From Litoribaculum gwangyangense (GTDB taxonomy: Bacteria; Bacteroidota; Bacteroidia; Flavobacteriales; Flavobacteriaceae), in contig NZ_BAABJW010000005.1 of assembly GCF_039543505.1 (NCBI RefSeq), positions 186,001 to 250,000 of the forward strand: a stretch of 64,000 nt of DNA, read 5' to 3'. Positions within the stretch are counted from its first letter, which is position 1. Every line of letters starts with the position of its first letter. Below, one piece after another: positions 41,739 through 49,592 of this stretch. The notes below the pieces were generated by a model that was not told where the DNA came from, searched no databases, and was given only the letters and a program-made list of their open reading frames with translations. The position numbers and the translations under genes were made by a program.

Positions 41739-42649
41739 TGAAGGGGATAAAATTAAATCATATTGCTCTTTTTGTTTTATTACCCATTTTTTCGCTTTCA
41801 CAATCTCGTCTTGATAATTTTTTAACCCCAAGTGATACGCTTAACATTTCAAGAAGAAATGCGGTAGTTATTTCTGAAGCTTCTTTAGCAAGTTTAACCT
41901 TATTGGGCTTGAATGAGCTTTGGTATGCCGATTATGATCGTTCGAAGTTTCGTACCATTAATGATAATGATGAATGGTTGCAAATGGATAAATTTGGACA
42001 CGTTTTTACATCCTATCAAATGGGAAAACATGGCGCCCAGTTATTAAATTGGAGTGGGGTCAGAAAAAAAGACCAAATACTTTATGGTGCTACACTCGGT
42101 TTTACCTTTTTAGCTGCGGTTGAAGTTCTGGATGGGTTTTCAGAAGAATGGGGGTTTTCATGGGGTGATATTATAGCTAATGGCGCAGGTACTGGATTAT
42201 ATATAGGGCAAGAATTACTCTGGAATGAACAACGAATTACCTTAAAATACTCTTTTCATCACACAAAATTTGCCTCACAACGTCCAGACAAGCTCGGTGA
42301 AACGTATTTAGAGCAAACTTTGAAAGATTATAATGGGCAAACCTATTGGCTAAGTTTTAATTTATATTCATTTTTTAAAAATAGTAAAATACCAAAATGG
42401 CTAAATTTGGCCATAGGTTACGGGGCTGAAGGCATGTTGAGTGGGATTAAAGATATTGACAATCAGGTGTTAACAAGTAATACAAGGTATCGACAATACT
42501 ATTTAAGTTTTGATGTAAATTTAAATGCGATTAGGACAAATTCAAAATTATTGCGAACAGTTTTTGATGTTTTTAATATGATAAAAATACCGCTACCAAC
42601 TATAGAAATTAATAAAAATAGAGGTGTTTTTCATCTATTCTACAACTAA
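41738..42649 (+). CDS. DUF2279 exported protein
   Basis: The 303-residue protein starts with GTG inside the TAG of mltG, has a signal peptide (ending IFSLSQ) and the DUF2279 core: MDKFGHVFTSYQMGKHGAQLL near residue 85 (key words DKFGH, YQ) and EEWGFSWGDIIANGAGTGLY near residue 136 (key words GFSWGD, N). It is probably an outer membrane or periplasmic protein of unknown function. The GTG is chosen because no ATG gives a signal peptide. Confidence 0.82.
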   Translation: MKGIKLNHIALFVLLPIFSLSQSRLDNFLTPSDTLNISRRNAVVISEASLASLTLLGLNELWYADYDRSKFRTINDNDEWLQMDKFGHVFTSYQMGKHGAQLLNWSGVRKKDQILYGATLGFTFLAAVEVLDGFSEEWGFSWGDIIANGAGTGLYIGQELLWNEQRITLKYSFHHTKFASQRPDKLGETYLEQTLKDYNGQTYWLSFNLYSFFKNSKIPKWLNLAIGYGAEGMLSGIKDIDNQVLTSNTRYRQYYLSFDVNLNAIRTNSKLLRTVFDVFNMIKIPLPTIEINKNRGVFHLFYN

Positions 42650-42671
42650 AAATTACATGTAAACGATTAAT

Positions 42672-42702
42672 TTTGATGGTATTAAAAAAAATTCTAATTT
42701 TG
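42672..42702 (+). promoter_or_regulatory. strong Bacteroidota-type promoter
   Basis: TTTG at 42672-42675 and TAATTTTG at 42695-42702 are separated by 19 bp, the ideal spacing. The ATG at 42739 is 36 bp further on. Confidence 0.7.
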
Positions 42703-42738
42703 CACGCTCAAATTTCAAGGTGTATTTTATATTGAAAT

Positions 42739-43422
42739 ATGCTGAAAAAATTTAAAACTATGGTAAGAAATATTGCAAGTTACATTACAATAGCACTTAC
42801 AATATGTATACTGTTACATATTTCGTTTCAATCAAATGAAACAATAGATTTGAGTAAGTACTCTACTGAGGGCTTAAACTTAAATTACACGGTCAGTGAT
42901 GATACTACCGAAAATAGTGACCTTCTAACTTTAAACACTGCTTCCGACGATGAATTTACGCCATATTTAGGGAAATCCTTTGTTGGTTTCAAAGAAGCCT
43001 TAGCGTTCAAGGAATCTGGAGGAAATTATTTTTCTGTTAATACCTATGGTTATTTGGGCAAATATCAATTTGGTTCTGAAACACTGAAATTGATTGGGAT
43101 TAATAATCCTTCTAACTTTTTAAAGGATCCTAGGTTACAGGAAAAGGCTTTTGTAGCCAATGTAGCCAGAAACAAATGGATCTTAAGGCGTGATATTAAA
43201 AATTTTGTCGGAAAACGAATTAATGGTATTATAGTTACAGAATCAGGTATTTTGGCCGCAGCACATTTAGCGGGTCCTGGTAGTGTCAAAAAATATTTAA
43301 GAAGTTACGGTTTGGATAATTTTGCAGATGGTTACGGAACTACTGTTCATTATTATATGAAACGTTTCTCTGGTTACGACACGTCTTTTGTTAAACCAAA
43401 CAAAGTTGCTAAAGTAATTTAA
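42739..43422 (+). CDS. exported lysozyme-fold protein, probable peptidoglycan-acting transglycosylase
   Basis: The 227-residue protein has an N-terminal membrane helix (residues about 8-27), a 60-residue linker, and a lysozyme-like domain from about 75: ALAFKESGGNYFSVN with the likely catalytic Glu, GYLGKYQFGSETL, and AAAHLAGPGSVKKYL near the end. It probably cuts peptidoglycan outside the inner membrane. It has its own strong promoter just after the mltG operon, which also acts on peptidoglycan. No LysM repeat is seen. Alternative: a non-catalytic relative. Confidence 0.78.
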   Translation: MLKKFKTMVRNIASYITIALTICILLHISFQSNETIDLSKYSTEGLNLNYTVSDDTTENSDLLTLNTASDDEFTPYLGKSFVGFKEALAFKESGGNYFSVNTYGYLGKYQFGSETLKLIGINNPSNFLKDPRLQEKAFVANVARNKWILRRDIKNFVGKRINGIIVTESGILAAAHLAGPGSVKKYLRSYGLDNFADGYGTTVHYYMKRFSGYDTSFVKPNKVAKVI

Positions 43423-43428
43423 GCTAAA

Positions 43429-44145
43429 TTATCTTTTATGAATAATAAATATGGTAGGTCTTTTATGAAGATCTACCTTATTTTTTTTCCACTCTAAAGC
43501 CGTTTTTGTTTTTATAAATTCACTTGTAAGGGTTATATCGCAGGCAACACATAAATCCGTGTTTTTATCGAGATAGTTAGTTAAGTCTTCTAGCATTTTA
43601 TTGTTCCTGTAGGGAGTTTCTATAAAAATTTGTGATTGGTTAAGTTCTATAGATAACCTTTCAAGTCTTTTAATTTCGTTTTTACGTTCTCCTTTATCGA
43701 TAGGAAGATATCCATTGAAAGTAAAACTTTGCCCATTCATTCCAGAACTCATTATGGCCATTAATATGGATGAGGGTCCAACCAGAGGAACCACTTTTAT
43801 GTTTTTTTGGTGGGCCATTTTCACCACATCAGCACCAGGATCAGCAACGCCAGGACAGCCAGCTTCAGATAAAAGTCCAACATCAATACCATTCAAACAA
43901 GGATCTAAAAAACTTTGTAATTCAATACTTTCCGTATGCTTGTTTAGTATAAATAATTTGAGTGAGGCTTGAGGTTTTTCTGGACAGATTCTTTTAATAA
44001 ACCTTCGAGCAGTTTTTTCATTTTCTACAATAAAGGTATCTGTTTTTGCAATAACGTGTTTCACGGTCATAGGTAAAACCTCTAAGGGTTCATTATCGCC
44101 TAAAGTAGTTGGAACAAGGTGCAATTTCCCTAAATGTTTATCCAT
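43429..44145 (-). CDS. tetrapyrrole-methylase-fold SAM methyltransferase, RsmI-like
   Basis: The 238-residue protein matches the RsmI/YraL fold: LVPTTLGDN at the start, GLLSEAGCPGVADPGADVV near residue 90, and PLVGPSSILMAIMSSGMNGQSF near 118 (key words VGPSS, SG). It probably 2'-O-methylates C1402 of 16S rRNA. It is shorter than RsmI of E. coli, lacking the C-terminal extension. It overlaps the phosphatase gene by 8 bp and is in one operon with it. Confidence 0.85.
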   Translation of the reverse strand: MDKHLGKLHLVPTTLGDNEPLEVLPMTVKHVIAKTDTFIVENEKTARRFIKRICPEKPQASLKLFILNKHTESIELQSFLDPCLNGIDVGLLSEAGCPGVADPGADVVKMAHQKNIKVVPLVGPSSILMAIMSSGMNGQSFTFNGYLPIDKGERKNEIKRLERLSIELNQSQIFIETPYRNNKMLEDLTNYLDKNTDLCVACDITLTSEFIKTKTALEWKKNKVDLHKRPTIFIIHKR

Positions 44146-44596
44146 TTTTTAATTTATTGGCTATACTATCACAAGCTTCATCTAACATTTTGTATATGTT
44201 TTCAAAACCTTCTTCACCTCCATAATAAGGGTCTGGAACATCGTAATTTTGATTTGGGTAAACTTCATTTAAAATGAAATTAATTTTATGGATGTCTGAA
44301 TCGTTTCTGGCAAGTTTTGTTACATTGTTGTAGTTAGATTCATCCATGACATAAATGAAATCAAAAGTATCAAAATCAGAAACTTGAAATTGACGGGCTT
44401 TTAAATTTGAAATATCCAGTCCATATTTTCTAGCAATGTTAATAGATCTTTTGTCTGGGGCACTTCCAAAATGATAGTTCGCTGTTCCTGCAGAATCAAC
44501 AATGATGGAACCTTTTTCCAGTTTTGATTTTAAAATACCTTCGGCAAGTGGAGAACGACAAATGTTTCCCAAGCAAACCATCAGAATTTTAGTCAT
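44138..44596 (-). CDS. low-molecular-weight protein tyrosine phosphatase
   Basis: The 152-residue protein has the active-site loop VCLGNICRSPL (Cys8, Arg14) and the catalytic Asp in the DPYYGG motif near residue 122. It removes phosphate from tyrosine, possibly on polysaccharide export regulators or arginine. It lies 11 bp after dnaA on the same strand and overlaps the rsmI-like gene by 8 bp. Confidence 0.94.
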   Translation of the reverse strand: MTKILMVCLGNICRSPLAEGILKSKLEKGSIIVDSAGTANYHFGSAPDKRSINIARKYGLDISNLKARQFQVSDFDTFDFIYVMDESNYNNVTKLARNDSDIHKINFILNEVYPNQNYDVPDPYYGGEEGFENIYKMLDEACDSIANKLKNG

Positions 44597-44607
44597 TTAT
44601 TGTAAAA

Positions 44608-46035
44608 TTAAATAGAAAGCTTTTTGGTGATATCTTCAACGTATTTCCTGAATTGTTTATCAGTTGAGGATAAATTATCCACCGTTTTACAGGCGTGAAG
44701 AACCGTAGCGTGATCGCGTTTTCCTATTTGCGAACCAATACTAGCTAATGAAGCTTTGGTGAATTTTTTAGCAAAAAACATGGCAAGTTGACGTGCTTGA
44801 ACAATGTGACGTTTTCTGGTTTTTGATTGAAGTGTATCAATATCCATTTGGAAATAGTCAGATACTACCTTTTGGATGTAATCTATAGAAACTTCACGTT
44901 TTGTATTTTTTACAAATTTTTCAACAATAATTCTGGCTAAATCTATGGTAATCTCTTTTTTGTTAAAAGAAGATTGTGCAATCAGCGAAATAATGGCGCC
45001 TTCTAGTTCTCTAACATTGGTCTTGATATTTTTAGCAACGTATTCCACTATATCATCTGGCATTTCAACCCCATCTCGATATAATTTGTTTTTCAAAATG
45101 GAAACTCTGGTTTCAAAATCTGGATTTTGTAACTCAGCCGATAATCCCCATTTAAAACGAGATAATAAACGTTGTTCTATGTCTTGCATGTCTACAGGTG
45201 CTTTATCGCTAGTTAAAATAACCTGTTTACCATTTTGATGTAAATGATTGAAAATATGGAAAAAGACATCTTGCGTACCAGTTTTTCCAGAAAGAAACTG
45301 TACATCATCAATAATCAAGACATCAATAATTTGGTAGAAATGAATAAAATCATTTCTGTTATTTTTCTTGACAGCATCAATGTATTGTTGTGTAAATTTT
45401 TCTGCTGAAATATACAAAACTGTTTTTTCAGGATACTTATCTTTAATATCTACCCCTATAGCGTGAGCTAGATGCGTTTTCCCTAAACCTACACCACCAA
45501 AAATCAACAAAGGATTGAAAGAAGTTCCACCAGGTTTAGCGGCAACGGCTAATCCGGCGCTTCTTGCTAACCTATTGGAGTCACCTTCTAAGAAATTTTC
45601 AAAACTATAATTTGGGTTTAGCTGAGATTCTATTTTTACATTTCTAATGCCAGGTATTACAAATGGATTTCGTAATTCAGGATTTTTATTGTTCAACGGA
45701 ACATCAACGTCTTGCGATTTTAAAGCAGTTCTGTTTGCACTTGGTATTTTTTCTGTAAAGGGTATTTTGTTGCCATAGGTGTTTTCCATTTTAATAATGT
45801 AAACAAGTTTGGCATTTTCTCCTAACTCCTTAGTCAAGGATACTTTAAGGATTTTAACATAGTGTTCTTCAAGCCATTCGTAAAAGAATTTACTTGGTAC
45901 TTGAATACTTAAAGCATTATCGGTAAGTTTCACTGCAACTATGGGTTCAAACCAAGTTTTGTAAGCTTGCGGTTGAATATTATCCTTTATGAATTCAAGA
46001 CAATTATTCCATACCGATTGCGCAGTTATACTCAT
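44608..46035 (-). CDS. dnaA: chromosomal replication initiator DnaA
   Basis: The 475-residue protein has the N-terminal DnaB-interacting domain, a variable linker, the AAA+ domain with Walker A GGVGLGKTH near residue 180 and Walker B VLIIDDVQFLSG, and the DNA-binding domain 4 with GKRDHATVLHACKTV near residue 435. It opens the origin. It is followed closely by the phosphatase and rsmI-like genes. No cluster of DnaA boxes was seen next to it, so the origin is probably elsewhere. Confidence 0.98.
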   Translation of the reverse strand: MSITAQSVWNNCLEFIKDNIQPQAYKTWFEPIVAVKLTDNALSIQVPSKFFYEWLEEHYVKILKVSLTKELGENAKLVYIIKMENTYGNKIPFTEKIPSANRTALKSQDVDVPLNNKNPELRNPFVIPGIRNVKIESQLNPNYSFENFLEGDSNRLARSAGLAVAAKPGGTSFNPLLIFGGVGLGKTHLAHAIGVDIKDKYPEKTVLYISAEKFTQQYIDAVKKNNRNDFIHFYQIIDVLIIDDVQFLSGKTGTQDVFFHIFNHLHQNGKQVILTSDKAPVDMQDIEQRLLSRFKWGLSAELQNPDFETRVSILKNKLYRDGVEMPDDIVEYVAKNIKTNVRELEGAIISLIAQSSFNKKEITIDLARIIVEKFVKNTKREVSIDYIQKVVSDYFQMDIDTLQSKTRKRHIVQARQLAMFFAKKFTKASLASIGSQIGKRDHATVLHACKTVDNLSSTDKQFRKYVEDITKKLSI

Positions 46036-46072
46036 TTTATAATCTATTTGGTTTTTAGTTAGTTAGAATTCG

Positions 46073-46093
46073 TATGAAAAATGACTTTTCATA
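46073..46093. promoter_or_regulatory. inverted repeat in the dnaA leader
   Basis: TATGAAAA and TTTTCATA form a perfect 8-bp inverted repeat with a 5-bp spacer, 38 bp before the dnaA ATG. It may be a regulator site or an RNA hairpin. Confidence 0.35.
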
Positions 46094-46224
46094 TCCCCCT
46101 TTTATAGTGAGGCAAATATGTGAACAAAATTCTTAAAAAAAAAATCATTTGCTATTGAATTTAAAGAAATTTTTTCTCATGTTTAGCCCTAGCCGAAACT
46201 ACAAAAAAATATTTAGATACAATC

Positions 46225-46623
46225 ATGAAAATCGATGAAATACAAATTAGAGTGAGGTATGGAGAAACAGACCAAATGGGTGTGGTGTATCACGGTAATT
46301 ATACGCTATATCTTGAAATGGGGCGCATTGAGTGGTTGAGAAAGTTAGGCATTTCTTACAAATCTATGGAGGAGAATGGTATTATGTTACCCGTAGTTTC
46401 ATTAACTATAAACTATAAAAAATCAGCAGGTTATGATGACCTAATTCATGTAAAAACTCAACTTAAAAATATACCCACAGCTAAGATTGAATTTGATTAC
46501 GAAATTACTAATGAGTTGGGTGAAATTTTAACGACCGCCAGCACAACTTTAGTATTTATAGAGATGAAGACAAAAAGGCCTATTAAAGCACCAGATTATA
46601 TATTAAAAGCCTTGGAGAGTTAA
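46225..46623 (+). CDS. acyl-CoA thioesterase, hot-dog fold (YbgC type)
   Basis: The 132-residue protein has RYGETDQMGVVYHGNYTLYLE near residue 10 (key words ETDQMGVVYHGNY), the 4-hydroxybenzoyl-CoA thioesterase motif with catalytic Asp. It probably hydrolyses short-chain acyl-CoA thioesters in the cytoplasm. It is divergent from dnaA and its stop touches the end of the convergent YigZ gene. Confidence 0.92.
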   Translation: MKIDEIQIRVRYGETDQMGVVYHGNYTLYLEMGRIEWLRKLGISYKSMEENGIMLPVVSLTINYKKSAGYDDLIHVKTQLKNIPTAKIEFDYEITNELGEILTTASTTLVFIEMKTKRPIKAPDYILKALES

Positions 46624-47160
46624 TTATAATTTCTCGATTTTTATTTCAAAAAGATTATTGAAAATTTCAAAAACGGTATTTGCCTCTTTTTTCCTGACTG
46701 AAATTGTGATTTGGCAATCTATTTCCAATTTTTGATTTGTAATATTCAATTGCTTTTCTTTGATGATTCGCATTACAGTGTTCATGTTCTTGTAATCAAA
46801 GCGGATTAAAAAATCATTATCAATAGTCTTTTCAATAATTTTTGAATTCTCAAGAACCATTTGTGCTGTTGTTTTATAAGCACTTATTAAACCACCAATA
46901 CCTAATTTTATACCACCAAAATATCGAACCACAATCACTAAAACATTAGTAATATCAAACGATTGTATTTGTCCGTAAATTGGCAATCCTGCCGTGTTAT
47001 TTGGTTCACCATCATCGTTGGCGCGATAGGTTATGGTTTCTGTACCTATTTGATAAGCATAACACCAATGGCGNTAACCGTAAAATTTACTGTTTTTATC
47101 CTTAAACAAAACAGATTCAGGTGCGGTTTCAATGGTTCTATATGTATCCTTTTCAATCAA
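46624..47160 (-). CDS. YigZ/IMPACT-family protein, broken by an assembly gap
   Basis: The 178-residue frame has the IMPACT-type motif RHWCYAYQIG, RANDDGEPNNTAGLP and VIVVRYFGGIKLGIGGL, and the YigZ C-terminal domain. The start is TTG at 47160, giving MIEKDTYRTIE, the usual N-terminus. The base at 47074 is N, and the protein jumps from NSKFYG-Y to RHWCYAYQ; relatives have about 25 more residues there (family about 205). So one N stands for a missing in-frame segment. The family is linked to translation regulation; its exact role is unclear. Confidence 0.85.
   Translation of the reverse strand: MIEKDTYRTIETAPESVLFKDKNSKFYGXRHWCYAYQIGTETITYRANDDGEPNNTAGLPIYGQIQSFDITNVLVIVVRYFGGIKLGIGGLISAYKTTAQMVLENSKIIEKTIDNDFLIRFDYKNMNTVMRIIKEKQLNITNQKLEIDCQITISVRKKEANTVFEIFNNLFEIKIEKL
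47074..47074. other. single ambiguous base marking an assembly gap
   Basis: The only N seen in the window. On the minus strand it is the third base of a TAN codon inside the YigZ gene. Confidence 0.95.
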
Positions 47161-47169
47161 ATATGGTAT

Positions 47170-48153
47170 TTATTTGTTGAGGTAAGTTTTTAAAATATCA
47201 GTATCTATTTTCTGTTCAGAAATCAATTCACCTGAAAATTTTGGAACTAGAATACCTTTTTTAAAAGAAACATCTCCAGTAAAAACTCTGGCTTCGTCCC
47301 AAAGATTTTCATCTATAAACATTTGAAGAGTTTTTGCGCCACCTTCAATAATTATGGAGAGTATTTCTTTCTCAAATAGTTTTTGGCATATTTTTTTAGT
47401 TGAAGTTTCCTTGATTAAAATTGTTTCAGCTTCATTATTGAAAATATTAAAATCTTTTGATAGTGTTTCATTTTTATCCAAAACTACTCGTATAGGGCTT
47501 TCACCTGACCAATCCCTAACGGTTAAACGAGGATTATCTTCCAAAACGGTATTGGTGCCCACTAAAATAGCTTGCTCTTCAGCTCGCCACTTATGGACTA
47601 ATTGCCTAGAAAACATATTGGTTATCCAAACTGGTTTTTGCTCTCCTTTAGATTCTGGTGCAACAAACCCATCTTTGGTTTCGGCCCATTTTAAAATGAT
47701 ATAAGGGCGTTTTTTATTATGGAAAGTAAAGAATCGTTTGTGGTGTTTTTTACATTCCTTTTTTAAAACACCAACGGTAACATGAATACCCGCACTTTTA
47801 AGTTTTTTAATACCTTTCCCAGCTACCTTTTCATTGTCGTCCTTACAACCAATAACCACATTGGGTATTTGGTGTTTTATTATAAGGTCGCTACATGGTG
47901 GTGTTTTTCCAAAATGGGAGCAAGGTTCTAAAGTCACATAAAGTGTCGAGTCTTTTAATAAATTTTTGTCAGAAACTGAATTAATGGCATTTACCTCAGC
48001 ATGATTACCACCGTATTTACTGGTAAACCCTTCTCCAATAATAGTATCATTATATACAATTACACTTCCAACCATGGGATTGGGTCTGGTAGTTCCCAAT
48101 CCATTTTTGGCAATTTCAATACATCTTTTTATATATTTTTCGTGTATATTCAC
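47170..48153 (-). CDS. ribD: bifunctional riboflavin deaminase/reductase
   Basis: The 327-residue protein has the N-terminal deaminase with zinc ligands in NHAEVNAI and EPCSHFGKTPPC (residues about 50-90) and the C-terminal reductase from about 150 (RPYIILKWAETKDG, IIEGGAKTLQMFID). It performs the second and third steps of riboflavin synthesis from GTP. Its stop is 9 bp before the TTG start of the YigZ gene, so they form an operon. Confidence 0.96.
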   Translation of the reverse strand: MNIHEKYIKRCIEIAKNGLGTTRPNPMVGSVIVYNDTIIGEGFTSKYGGNHAEVNAINSVSDKNLLKDSTLYVTLEPCSHFGKTPPCSDLIIKHQIPNVVIGCKDDNEKVAGKGIKKLKSAGIHVTVGVLKKECKKHHKRFFTFHNKKRPYIILKWAETKDGFVAPESKGEQKPVWITNMFSRQLVHKWRAEEQAILVGTNTVLEDNPRLTVRDWSGESPIRVVLDKNETLSKDFNIFNNEAETILIKETSTKKICQKLFEKEILSIIIEGGAKTLQMFIDENLWDEARVFTGDVSFKKGILVPKFSGELISEQKIDTDILKTYLNK

Positions 48154-48181
48154 ATTGCAAAAATAAGATTAAAAAGTGGGT

Positions 48182-48667
48182 ATGAACAATATAGTTATCC
48201 GAGAAATTGAGCCTCAAGATAATAAACAATTGGAGGAAGTCATTAGAGGGTGTTTCCACGAGTTTAAAATTCCATTAGAAGGTACAGCTTATTCAGATCC
48301 TGAAACCAAAAAAATGTATGAATCCTATCAAAATGACAATGATATTTATTATGTGGTTGAAGTTGATGGAGAAATTCTAGGTGGCGGGGGCATTAAGCCT
48401 TTGAAGGATTTTGAAAGTGATGTTTGCGAGATTCAGAAAATGTATTTTTCGCCTAAAGTAAGAGGTAAAGGTTACGGTAGAAAATTATTTGAGAAATGCA
48501 TGCAATCTGCCAAAGTATTGGGATACAGAACGTGTTATTTAGAATCGGCTTCACAACTTAAGGCCGCTATACATATATATGAAAGCTATGGTTTTGAACA
48601 TTTAAATGGACCTCTGGGAAACACCGGGCATTATTCATGTGGTGTTTGGATGACTAAAGATTTATGA
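48182..48667 (+). CDS. GNAT-family N-acetyltransferase
   Basis: The ATG at 48182 gives 161 residues with IREIEPQDNKQLEEVIR, the acetyl-CoA loop SPKVRGKGYGRKLFEKC near residue 97 and the end IHIYESYGFEHL. A GTG two codons earlier is also open. The substrate is unknown. It is divergent from ribD by 28 bp and followed 82 bp on by prmC. Confidence 0.87.
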   Translation: MNNIVIREIEPQDNKQLEEVIRGCFHEFKIPLEGTAYSDPETKKMYESYQNDNDIYYVVEVDGEILGGGGIKPLKDFESDVCEIQKMYFSPKVRGKGYGRKLFEKCMQSAKVLGYRTCYLESASQLKAAIHIYESYGFEHLNGPLGNTGHYSCGVWMTKDL

Positions 48668-48749
48668 AATGGCTATTAACAAAATTGTAATCCTACATTA
48701 ATAATCGAGGCATCGCATCTGACCTTTTAGAAACAAATAAAATTAACAG

Positions 48750-49592
48750 ATGAAATTAAAAGCGGTTCAAAATATATTTCATGAAGAGTTGGATGCCATT
48801 TATTCCAAAGAAGAAGTAGATAGCTTTTTTTTCATCCTAATAGATTTTTACTATAAAGTGTCCAGAATGGAACTGGCTTTGAATCCAAAATACGAGGTTG
48901 AAGAAGCGCATACGATACTAAAAGCATTACAAGATTTAAAACGACAAAAACCAATTCAATATATTACAGGGGAAACTGTGTTTTATGGGTTGCCTTTTAA
49001 AGTAACGGAAGATGTTTTAATTCCAAGGCCAGAAACGGAAGAACTGGTTGAATGGGTTATAAAACATATTCATTCAAATAATCAAATACGTATTTTGGAT
49101 ATTGGTACAGGTAGCGGATGTATAGCTATTTCGATTGCTAAATATTTACCAAACGCAATGGTTTATGCTTTGGATGTTTCTGGAAAAGCATTAAAAATAG
49201 CCGAAGAAAATGCCCAAAGAAATGAAGTAGACATCAAATTTTTTGAAGAAGATATTTTGAAAATCGAAAGCATAAATGATTTAAAATTTGATATTATTGT
49301 ATCCAACCCGCCGTATGTGAGAGAGCTAGAAAAAGAACTTATGGAACCTAATGTTTTAGAAAATGAGCCTCATTTGGCTCTATTTGTAAAAGATAACAAT
49401 CCATTATTGTTTTACGAAGCAATCTCAAAATTTGCTGTTAATAATTTATCAAAGAAGGGTTTGTTGTTTTTTGAAATCAATGAGTATCTTGGTCAAGATA
49501 TGATGGCTTTAATGAAAACTTATTTTTCCAATATAGAATTAAAACAAGATATCTTTAAAAAGGACAGAATGATAAAAGGAGTTTTATATTAA
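48750..49592 (+). CDS. prmC: peptide chain release factor N5-glutamine methyltransferase
   Basis: The 280-residue protein has the SAM-binding DIGTGSGCIAISIA near residue 115 and the catalytic SNPPYVRE motif near 188, and the N-terminal helical domain of PrmC/HemK. It methylates the Gln of GGQ in release factors 1 and 2; prfA is at 21760. Its stop overlaps the ligA start by one base. Confidence 0.96.
   Translation: MKLKAVQNIFHEELDAIYSKEEVDSFFFILIDFYYKVSRMELALNPKYEVEEAHTILKALQDLKRQKPIQYITGETVFYGLPFKVTEDVLIPRPETEELVEWVIKHIHSNNQIRILDIGTGSGCIAISIAKYLPNAMVYALDVSGKALKIAEENAQRNEVDIKFFEEDILKIESINDLKFDIIVSNPPYVRELEKELMEPNVLENEPHLALFVKDNNPLLFYEAISKFAVNNLSKKGLLFFEINEYLGQDMMALMKTYFSNIELKQDIFKKDRMIKGVLY

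Noticed and set aside
44666..44684. DnaA box cluster inside dnaA
   Set aside because: Only one near match (TTATCCACC) with a reversed half-site beside it; not enough for an origin and it lies in coding sequence.
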